This document shows, piece after piece, positions 14,860 through 21,410 of a stretch of DNA of 21,748 nt (positions within the stretch are counted from its first letter, which is position 1; every line of letters begins with the position of its first letter). This DNA is from JBDTVS01 sp040007095 (GTDB lineage Bacteria; Acidobacteriota; Vicinamibacteria; Vicinamibacterales; CAVVIG01): positions 1-21,748 of the forward strand of contig JBDTVS010000092.1 of assembly GCA_040007095.1 (NCBI GenBank). The letters are read 5' to 3'. Under the pieces are notes generated by a model. The model did no database searches, had not been told where the DNA came from, and worked only from the letters and a program-made list of their open reading frames with translations. Made by a program: the position numbers and the translations under genes.

Positions 14860-16821
14860 ATGGACAAGCCCAATCGACGCATGATGGCGGGTGGTTTCCT
14901 CGCGCTCGGAGCCGCCGTGCTCCTGTTCGCCCCCGCATCCGCCCAGGGCCCGGCCCGCCCCCAGATCGCGCCGGATATTGCCGGAGAATGGCGCCTGGAG
15001 AATAACGAGGCGGACACGACGGCGCAACCGCCGCTCGGCGACTATCTGGGGATTCCTTTCAACGACGCGGGCCGCCAGAGAGCCGACACCACGGCCGAAT
15101 CGATCTGGGGAACTCCTGAATATCAGTGCCGGCCGCATTCCGCCCCCCACCAATGGCGCGGCCTTGGAGGAGCGCGAATTCTCAAGGAACAAGATCCCCT
15201 GTCGCGGGACGTCCGGGCCTATCACATCCAGTTCATGCGGTCTTTGGACCGGCCGGTCTTCATGGACGGTCGTTCGCATCCGCCGGCCTGGGCTCCTCAC
15301 AGCTGGACCGGCTTCTCCACGGGCGAGTGGATCGGGAATACGTTGAAGATCACCACCACCCACCTCAAGGATGGTTACCTCAAGCGAGGCGGTCCGCAAA
15401 CCAGTGACATGTACGCGATGACCGAATTCCTCACGCGACACGGCGATCTCCTGACCATCATCACCTCAATCGACGACCCCATCTACCAAGACGAGCCGTA
15501 CGTAGAATCGACGACGTATTTTTACGATACGACGGCGAGCGTCAACACCGAGACGTGCAGCGGGTCCGCATTCGCCGAGAACGGCGGATCGGACCGCCAT
15601 CATGTGCCGCATTTCCTCCCGGGCCAGAACACCGCACTCGGCGAGTGGTTGAAGAATCAGCCGTGGATACCCGCCGAGGCGGCGCGCGGTGGAGTCAAAA
15701 CCACCTATCCGGAATATCGATCGGTGATGAATGGATCCGTGAACGTCAACGCCTTGACCGTCCCCTCGTCCCGCTCGGCCAATGACGCGGCGAAACGAAT
15801 CGCGGATCAGAGCCCGAAAGACGGAGAGGTGCACGTTCTGCCGCTGCAGGGTAACGTCTACGTGTTGATTGCCGACGGCACCAACGTCACGGTGTCCATG
15901 GGTCCAGAAGGGGTCCTGCTCGTGAACACCGGATCGGCGCAGATGTCCGGCAAGGTGCTGGCGGCCATCAACCAACTGGCCAACGCGACCGTGACGCCGC
16001 CCATGCCCAACACCTGCTTCGGCGCGAACTGCCCTGGCGCGTGGGGCTGGGCCAGCCCGTACATGAATGCGGTCATCAGCTCCCCGACTCCCCCGAAGCC
16101 CGTTCGCTACATCATCAACACCAGCGCGGCCGCGGATCACGTCGGCGGCAACGAAAAGATCGCGACGTCGGGTTTCTTCCCGCGCGGCGGAAATTTCGGT
16201 GGGGCCGTCGAAAGTGTCGGCCGGGCGGCGGCGATTATCGCGCATGAAAATGTGCTCAACCGGATGAGCGCCCCGGCGGGTAAAACGGCGCCCGCCGCGG
16301 TTGCTGCGCAACCGACAGATACGTATTTCGACGACCTCTTCAAGCTTTCTGCCTATTTCAACGGCGAAGCGGTGATCGTGTATCACGCGCCGGCGGCGAA
16401 CACGGATGGCGACAGCCTCGTGTTCTTCCGTCATTCCGAAGTGATCAGCGCGGGCAATGTGTTTTCCACGGTCAGCTATCCCACCATCGACGTCGAGAAG
16501 GGCGGGACGATTCAGGGCGTGCTCGATGGCCTGAACCACATTCTCGATCTCGCCGTGGCCGAATACCGCTCGCAGGGGGGCACGTGGATCATCCCCAGCC
16601 ACGGACGAATCTCGGACACCGCCGACGTCGCCTCGTACCGGAATATGGTCGCGATCATGCGCGACCGCGTGAGAGACCTGAAACGCAAGGGGATGACGAT
16701 CGAGCAAGTGAAAGCGGCCAAGCCGACGATGGACTTTGACGGGCGCTACGGGTCGACGACAGGTCCCTGGACGACGGACATGTTCGTCGAGGCGGTATAT
16801 AAGACCGTCGCCAACAAGTAA
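14860..16821 (+). CDS. Secreted fusion: two-Cys family domain + degenerate metallo-beta-lactamase-fold domain (paralogue 3)
   Basis: A 653-residue protein from ATG 14860 (in-frame GTG at 14851 possible), with a signal peptide ending near LLFAPASAQG. Residues about 35-240 carry the two-Cys family plan: AGEWRLENNE, Cys90 (PEYQCRPHS), GEWIGNTLKITTTHLKDGYL (155-174), ITSIDDPIY and Cys233 (TETCSGS). Residues about 320-600 are an MBL-fold domain: VHVLPLQGNVYVLIADG, GPEGVLLVNTG, then NTSAAADHVGGN (420-431), AHENVLNRM, YHAPAANTDGDSLVFF, AGNVF and IPSHGR. In active enzymes the second motif reads THxHxDH; here the two histidines are Ser422 and Ala424, and the bridging Asp of the GDVF motif is Asn533. 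Asp426, His427, His462 and His581 remain. Normal two-metal catalysis is therefore doubtful. A DUF6152 gene follows 42 bases downstream. Confidence 0.85.
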   Translation: MDKPNRRMMAGGFLALGAAVLLFAPASAQGPARPQIAPDIAGEWRLENNEADTTAQPPLGDYLGIPFNDAGRQRADTTAESIWGTPEYQCRPHSAPHQWRGLGGARILKEQDPLSRDVRAYHIQFMRSLDRPVFMDGRSHPPAWAPHSWTGFSTGEWIGNTLKITTTHLKDGYLKRGGPQTSDMYAMTEFLTRHGDLLTIITSIDDPIYQDEPYVESTTYFYDTTASVNTETCSGSAFAENGGSDRHHVPHFLPGQNTALGEWLKNQPWIPAEAARGGVKTTYPEYRSVMNGSVNVNALTVPSSRSANDAAKRIADQSPKDGEVHVLPLQGNVYVLIADGTNVTVSMGPEGVLLVNTGSAQMSGKVLAAINQLANATVTPPMPNTCFGANCPGAWGWASPYMNAVISSPTPPKPVRYIINTSAAADHVGGNEKIATSGFFPRGGNFGGAVESVGRAAAIIAHENVLNRMSAPAGKTAPAAVAAQPTDTYFDDLFKLSAYFNGEAVIVYHAPAANTDGDSLVFFRHSEVISAGNVFSTVSYPTIDVEKGGTIQGVLDGLNHILDLAVAEYRSQGGTWIIPSHGRISDTADVASYRNMVAIMRDRVRDLKRKGMTIEQVKAAKPTMDFDGRYGSTTGPWTTDMFVEAVYKTVANK

Positions 16822-16863
16822 CCGGCAGAACGCGGTGTATCGGAGTCTTCAGGAGAACAAGTG

Positions 16864-17256
16864 ATGCGCAGAATGCTTCTTCTCGTCATCGGTGCGGCGT
16901 TGACCGCCGTGACCGCGGTCGACGCTCACCATTCGTATGCAGCGACGTACGACGTCAGCAAGCAGGTCAAGCTCGAAGGAAAGCTGGTGCAGTTCGTCTA
17001 CCGGAATCCGCATTCCTTCGTGACGGTCCAGGCTCCAGATGAAACCGGCGCGCCACAGCGATGGGCCGTGGAATGGGCCGGCACCACGCAATTGGGTAAC
17101 TCGGGGGTGAGCCGCGAGTCGCTCAAAGTGGGCGACGAGATCGTGGTCGTCGCACGTCCGTCGCGCGTGCCTGGCGAGTATCGGGCGCTCATGGTCACGC
17201 TGAAACGGCCTTCCGATGGATTCGCGTGGGGCGGTCCGGGACAAGTCGTCGACTAG
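16864..17256 (+). CDS. DUF6152-family secreted protein, copy 2
   Basis: A 130-residue protein from ATG 16864 (GTG 16861 also possible), with AGGAG at 16851-16855. The signal peptide MRRMLLLVIGAALTAVTA is followed by a good cleavage site, VDA|HH, giving a mature N-terminus HHSYAATYD. Then come KQVKLEGKLVQFVYRNPHSF, QRWAVEWAGTTQLGNSG and SLKVGDEIVVVARPSR. Compared with copy 1 it keeps His22, His23 and the Asn-Pro-His (His50) but differs in much of the rest, so the two are old paralogues. The 146 bases after the stop are open in other frames, with coding-like Ala/Lys-rich stretches ending in an ATGA overlap with the next gene. A frameshift that shortened the C-terminus is possible but weakly supported. 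Confidence 0.85.
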   Translation: MRRMLLLVIGAALTAVTAVDAHHSYAATYDVSKQVKLEGKLVQFVYRNPHSFVTVQAPDETGAPQRWAVEWAGTTQLGNSGVSRESLKVGDEIVVVARPSRVPGEYRALMVTLKRPSDGFAWGGPGQVVD

Positions 17257-17402
17257 CGCCTACACACCGCCCAAGGCCGCGGCCGCCGTAGAGAAGACTG
17301 ACAAGCCCCTGGCGGCCCTGCCCGCGCAGTTGAGAAAAAGAAGCAGGCGCCGGCGCGAATCGTCGGGTCGATATCAACGACTGACAAAGAACCGAAGGGG
17401 AT

Positions 17403-18146
17403 ATGAGACTACTCGCTGTCGTGGCCGCGGTGTTCCTGCTCGTAGCGCCGGTCACCATCCACGGCCAGCGGGGAGGCCGCGGTGGACCGCCTCCGGCGGC
17501 GCCACGCGAGGCCGCTGCCATCGATATGACAGGGTACTGGGTCTCGGTGATCGTCGAAGACTGGAAGTATCGAATGGTCACGCCGAGGAAAGGCGTCTAC
17601 GACACCCTGACCCTGAATGCCGAAGGCCGACGGCTGGGAGATGCGTTCGACCCGGCGAAGGACGAAGCGGCCGGCGAGCAGTGCCGAGCATACGGCGCCG
17701 CCAACATCATGCGCCTTCCCGGCCGGCTGCACATCACGTGGACCGACGCGAACACGTTGCGGATCGACACGGACACGGGAACCCAGACCCGTACATTCCA
17801 GTTCGGAGCGCCGACGCCGCCAGGGGAACCGACGTGGCAGGGACAGTCGATCGCGCAGTGGGAATATGCGCCGGGACGAGGTAACGCACGGGCCGGAAAT
17901 CTGAAGGTCGTCACGACGAATCTGCGCCCTGGTTATGTGCGCAAGAACGGGGCACCCTACAGCGCCAAAGCGGTGGTCACTGAATACTTCGACCTCAATA
18001 CGATGCCGAACAACGATCAATGGCTCACCGTGACGACGGAAGTCAACGATCCGGTGTACTTCACGCGCCACTACGTCACGACCACGGACTTCAAGAAGCT
18101 TCCGAACGCCAATGGTTGGAATCCCACACCATGCTCGGCACGATGA
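17403..18146 (+). CDS. Secreted two-Cys family protein (function unknown), paralogue 4
   Basis: A 247-residue protein starting at ATG 17403 behind GAAGGGG. The signal peptide (MRLLAVVAAVFLLVAPVTIHG) is followed by a Gly/Arg/Pro linker, then DMTGYWVSVIVEDWKYRM. Cys94 (GEQCRAYGA) and Cys244 (PTPCSAR) bracket the core. The segment GNLKVVTTNLRPGYVRKNGA, then VVTEYFD, WLTVTTEVNDPVYF and YVTTTDF aligns with the N-terminal half of the MBL fusion at 14860 (LKITTTHLKDGYLKRGG; TEFLTRHGDLLTIITSIDDPIYQ). So this gene and that domain form one subgroup of the family. The stop at 18144-18146 comes just after Cys244, but a coding-like frame continues to 18480, which suggests that the gene was once longer. 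No catalytic motif is recognised. Confidence 0.8.
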   Translation: MRLLAVVAAVFLLVAPVTIHGQRGGRGGPPPAAPREAAAIDMTGYWVSVIVEDWKYRMVTPRKGVYDTLTLNAEGRRLGDAFDPAKDEAAGEQCRAYGAANIMRLPGRLHITWTDANTLRIDTDTGTQTRTFQFGAPTPPGEPTWQGQSIAQWEYAPGRGNARAGNLKVVTTNLRPGYVRKNGAPYSAKAVVTEYFDLNTMPNNDQWLTVTTEVNDPVYFTRHYVTTTDFKKLPNANGWNPTPCSAR

Positions 18147-18165
18147 CAACGTTTTCGGATGGTGA

Positions 18166-18480
18166 GCCGACCCGCTCAATGAGTGGCGGGCGCTCTCGGA
18201 CCAGGATCGCAGGCTGAAGGAATCGAAGATGGTCCAGAACACGATGCCCGCGGTTTTCCGCGGTCACAACCGTGACGTCATCTTCAATGCGCGTGAGTAT
18301 CGCAAACGAGGCGGCGGCGCGTCCATTGCGGAAGAAGCCACTGTCTTGGCCGCGAAGGAAGCGGCCAAAGCGGCCGAGAAGCCGGTAGCCAAATGGGTCC
18401 CCGCCTACGAGGAGGAACAGGATGTCGTGCCGACTCCCAAGCCTGGGCCGCTCCTCAGTGCATGGGACGATGAGTGGTGA
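18166..18480 (+). pseudogene. Detached C-terminal part of the 17403 gene (possible frameshift)
   Basis: The frame is open from 18166 to the stop at 18480 and reads ADPLNEWRALSDQDRRLKES, then KMVQNTMPAVFRGHNRDVIF, an Ala/Lys/Glu helix and a C-terminal PKPGPLLSAWDDEW. The first ATG is at 18229 (83 residues), with no clear Shine-Dalgarno and no signal peptide. The same frame upstream reads DDNVFGW before a TGA at 18163-18165 and would join the previous gene by one frame change near 18143. I read it as the tail of that gene, separated by a frameshift plus a nonsense codon, or by small indels. A separate small charged protein is the alternative. Confidence 0.5.
18410..18415 (+). promoter_or_regulatory. 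Shine-Dalgarno supporting start 18422
   Basis: AGGAGG is followed by 6 bases and ATG 18422. It lies inside Glu codons of the overlapping upstream frame, so it may be incidental. The alternative start at ATG 18470 has no comparable site. Confidence 0.45.
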
Positions 18481-19540
18481 GGCCGAAACCCCTGAGCTTG
18501 CGACGACCTGTCGGCACTCGCTCTTGCGGGGGCTGACGACCGTCACGAAGGGCGTCGCCACGATCGGGGCTGTGTCGGCCCTGCTGTCCGTCTCCGCCAG
18601 CTCTCAAGGCCCGGCCACTCCCGTCAAGGTCCCTGCCGCGAAAGCCGCCAGAGCGGAGCCATGGAAGACACCGCGAACACCGTGGGGCGATCCCGACCTG
18701 CGCGGCGTCTTCTCGAACGGAGACGAATACACCACGCCGCTCGAACGCCCCGATCGATTCGCCGGACGACGACTCGACGACATCAAAGGTCAGGAGTTGG
18801 CTGACGTCCGCAAAGCTCAGCTCGCGGGGGTCATCGACGCGCTGCCCGGCGGACGCGTTCGAGGTCCTGACGGATGGTGGGTCCAGAATCTCAACCAGGG
18901 GAAAGGCGGTCAGGCCTGGATGGTGGTCGATCCGCCGGACGGGAAGATTCCACCCTTGACGCCCGAAGCCATCGCTCGAAGGGCAGGCCCCGCTCGCTCC
19001 AGTTTTCTCGGCGGACCCTTCGCCGGACCGGAAGATCTCGGCCTGCTCGATCGCTGCATCTCGCGCAGCGTGCCAGGCTCGATGATTCCGGTCATGTACG
19101 GCAACACCTATGAGTTCGTGCAGGTGCCCGGCTACGTGGTCATTACCTACGAGATCATCCACGAGGCTCGCGTCATTCCCCTCGACGGCCGCCCGCATCT
19201 CGGGCCGAAGATCCGCCAGCACATGGGCGACGCCCGGGCGCATTTCGAGGGTGACACGCTGGTGGTCGACACCACCAATTTCACCGCCGCCGCGGCCTAT
19301 CGCGGCGCCAACCCCGCCAGCTTGCGCGTGATCGAACGCTTCACCCGCGTGACGCGCGACACCATCCAATGGACCGCCACGATCGAGGATCCGACGACGT
19401 GGACGAGGCCGTGGACGTTGGGATTGCCGCTCACGGCCGACCCGCAGGGCGTGATGGCGTTCGAGTGCCACGAAGGCAACTACGGCATGAGGAATATCCT
19501 CAGCGGCGCTCGAGCCGACGACCAGGCGGCCGGACGATAG
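18422..19540 (+). CDS. Secreted two-Cys family protein (function unknown), paralogue 5
   Basis: A 372-residue protein from ATG 18422, or 356 residues from ATG 18470. The hydrophobic signal (about 40-62, GVATIGAVSALLSVSASSQG) is far from the N-terminus with the first start, which slightly favours 18470 despite its poorer ribosome-binding site. The family opening is TPWGDPDLRGVFSNGDEYTTPLERPD. Cys212 (LDRCISRSVPG) precedes YEFVQVPGYVVITYEIIHEARVIPLDG in the order GYVV, then HEARVIP. The core AHFEGDTLVVDTTNFT (273-288) is followed by RVIERFTRV, WTATIEDPTTW and Cys349 in FECHEGNYGMRN. It is closest to the gene at 8024. It overlaps the upstream fragment and ends before a palindromic repeat. Confidence 0.83.
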   Translation: MSCRLPSLGRSSVHGTMSGEAETPELATTCRHSLLRGLTTVTKGVATIGAVSALLSVSASSQGPATPVKVPAAKAARAEPWKTPRTPWGDPDLRGVFSNGDEYTTPLERPDRFAGRRLDDIKGQELADVRKAQLAGVIDALPGGRVRGPDGWWVQNLNQGKGGQAWMVVDPPDGKIPPLTPEAIARRAGPARSSFLGGPFAGPEDLGLLDRCISRSVPGSMIPVMYGNTYEFVQVPGYVVITYEIIHEARVIPLDGRPHLGPKIRQHMGDARAHFEGDTLVVDTTNFTAAAAYRGANPASLRVIERFTRVTRDTIQWTATIEDPTTWTRPWTLGLPLTADPQGVMAFECHEGNYGMRNILSGARADDQAAGR

Positions 19541-19558
19541 GAGCGGTCGTTTCCAGAC

Positions 19559-19635
19559 CTGGCAGGCTGCTGAACAACACCGCCTGAAGTGAAAAGGTAG
19601 AAGTTCAGGTTGCTGGCTTTTCAACAACCTGCCAG
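19559..19635. repeat. Dispersed intergenic palindromic repeat, copy 2
   Basis: A 77-bp unit with terminal inverted repeats: CTGGCAGGCTGCTGAACAA (19559-19577) against the reverse complement of 19617-19635, CTGGCAGGTTGTTGAAAAG, 15 of 19 identical. Inside is the hairpin CAGGTTG (19606-19612), 12-base loop, CAACCTG (19625-19631), also present in copy 1 at 9759-9785. On minus-strand RNA the outer stem is continuous for 16 pairs with two U-G wobbles. Like copy 1 it lies between convergent genes. A further small hairpin, TCCGAA/TTCGGA at 19650-19666, lies between it and the minus-strand stop. Confidence 0.65.
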
Positions 19636-19673
19636 AGCGTTCGCGGGCGTCCGAATCGATTTCGGAGGCTCGC

Positions 19674-20372
19674 TCAGCGCGTTGGGACCAGTCGTTTCAG
19701 CTCTTCGGTCCAATTGAGCACGACCACGATGCTCGCCGGCGCCGCGTCATCCCCGGCCGATCCCTCCTTCAGCATCAGGAATCGCCGCCCATCAGCCGAC
19801 ACGTCGTAGTGCCGCGACGGGTTCGGCTCGAGGTAGCGGCTGTCCAGGATTCTGATGGGGCGGCCCATCGTGAACGTGGGACCCGTCGTCTCCACGTCGA
19901 CCTTGGTGAGCCTGTTCGATCCATCCAGATAGAAGAGCTCGCGCCCGTTCCTGGCCCACGCCGGACGTGTCGCACCGCTGTTCGACACCTGCCACAAGCC
20001 GCGATCCACGTACGGGAATGGCCGGACGTAGACCTCGTAGCGGCCGGAGTCGCTGGCCGAGTAGGCGAGGTATCGGCCGCTTGGAGAGAATTCGGCGAAC
20101 TCGCCCTTGAACGGCGGCGGGGCCGATCCGCCTTGGGCGCCGGCGCGCTTCATCGGAAAGAAGACGACGTTCGGTTCGGTTCTCGGAAGCTGGTCGAAGC
20201 CGACCAGCCAGCTGCCATCGGCCATGATCGAGGTCGGCCATTGTGGCGTCGCGCTGGCGGCCACTCGTGTCGTCTCGCCAGTGCCGCCTGCGGCGTGCTC
20301 GTAAACGTTGGACACGCCCGAACGAGTCGACATGAAGATGATCCGGCGGCTATCGGGCGTCCAGAGGGACAT
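19674..20372 (-). pseudogene. TolB/PD40-like beta-propeller, C-terminal part (after frameshift)
   Basis: This encodes 232 residues from ATG 20372, but the same frame is coding-like back to about 20479 (IAVGVYNENTDIWIWDLA), so the ATG is internal. PD40/WD40-like blades are seen: SLWTPDSRRIIFMSTRSG, EFSPSGRYLAYSASDSGRYE, VYVRPFP, PAWARNGRELFYLDG and a final YDVSADGRRFLMLK, with a typical end IVVVLNWTEELKRLVPTR. This ending is standard for the extracytoplasmic propeller of acidobacterial Ser/Thr kinases and related TolB-like proteins. It belongs to the same gene as the frame at 20396-21373; one missing base near 20479/20480 separates them. It is listed as part of a broken gene, but a sequencing error would restore it. 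Confidence 0.75.
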
Positions 20373-20395
20373 GCCCTCTGTCGCCGGGTCGAACG

Positions 20396-21373
20396 TCAGC
20401 GGCTTGAACGTCTCGTGGGCCAGGTCCCAGATCCAGATGTCAGTATTCTCGTTGTAGACTCCGACCGCGATCCGGGAACGTCTGGCGAGATCCGCGGCCC
20501 GGAATACGCACGCTGCGGCGCGCCAAGAGACTCCTCACGTCCGTTGCGATCGACCCACACCAGCTCCCGTCGTAATCCCTGCTCTGGCGTGCCGGCGCGC
20601 GACAGCGCATAGTTGCCAGCGCCGCTCGTCTTGACCAGGGGCCGTTCGATGAGCGCTTGCGCATCTCCGACGGTCTCGAGCCGTGTCGGATCGAACCGGA
20701 CGGCGTTCAGGACCCCGAGTCGTGCATAGACCACGAACCCAGGCGCCACTTGGTCACGTGGCGCCTGGACGTACTCGGCCTGACTTCCGTGCGTCAGCGT
20801 TCTGGATCGTCCGGTTTTGAGATCAAGTATGGCGACGTCCGGCTCGTCGGGTGCATCTCGAACGATCGTGAACAGCACGCTCGCGCTGCCTGGAAGGAAA
20901 AACGGGAACTGATGATCGCGCTGCCCCTGACTCACGTCCACCGTGCTCACGATGTGGGGTTCGCCGCCATCAGCCGAGACACGCCAGAGACCGCTGCTCC
21001 GATCGTCGGTGGCAAAGACCACCGAGTTGTCGTCACCCCAGCTCGCCCCGAGCGGTTGCCCGACAACCTGGCACAGGGTAATCGCCGGGCCTCCGTCCAC
21101 AAAGACCTTCTTGAGCTCCGCGCTTTCGAAGAATCCGATCCACCGGCCGTCGGGAGAAAAGAATGGCGCGTATGCCCCGGTGATGCCGGGAATCGGCTGC
21201 GCGTCGAGCTGATCGAGCCGGCGCACAACCAGCGGGCTGCCGGCCGCAGTCGAGCCGCCGGCTCGATAGACCAACTGGCGGCCGTCCGGCGAGAACGCGA
21301 TGTCGCGGGCGCCGCCCGAAGCGTTGAGCAGCAACCCGGGAGGAGCGACGACCGCGAATCGGGATGGCGGCAT
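20396..21373 (-). pseudogene. TolB/PD40-like beta-propeller, N-terminal part (frameshifted; N-terminal module missing)
   Basis: This encodes 325 residues from ATG 21373. Propeller blades include DIAFSPDGRQLVYRAGG, PFFSPDGRWIGFFES, ASWGDDNSVVFATDDRSSG, LWRVSADGGEP and VWVDRNGREESLG. Near 20480 the frame breaks: ...SGPRISPDV then unrelated residues, whereas adding one G after the Asp codon gives SPDGSRIAVGVYNE and continues into the downstream part. Upstream of ATG 21373 the frame reads EDVIPWRRTSSADPPP to a TGA at 21424-21422. That sequence looks like the linker just after a membrane helix, so the usual kinase or DNA-binding module and membrane helix are absent. The loss coincides with the start of an unrelated plus-strand coding fragment. 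It was probably part of a Ser/Thr kinase-propeller or similar sensor; no catalytic domain is left here. Confidence 0.75.
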
Positions 21374-21410
21374 CGGCGGCGGATCGGCCGACGATGTCCG
21401 ACGCCACGGA

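Noticed and set aside
15466..16707. Long open frame (413 codons) on the minus strand
   Set aside because: Antisense to the MBL fusion; Arg/His-rich without motifs.
17257..17402. Coding-like Ala/Lys-rich text in two frames after the second DUF6152 gene
   Set aside because: Would need two frame changes to form one protein, and DUF6152 copy 1 gives no matching tail; kept only as a remark.
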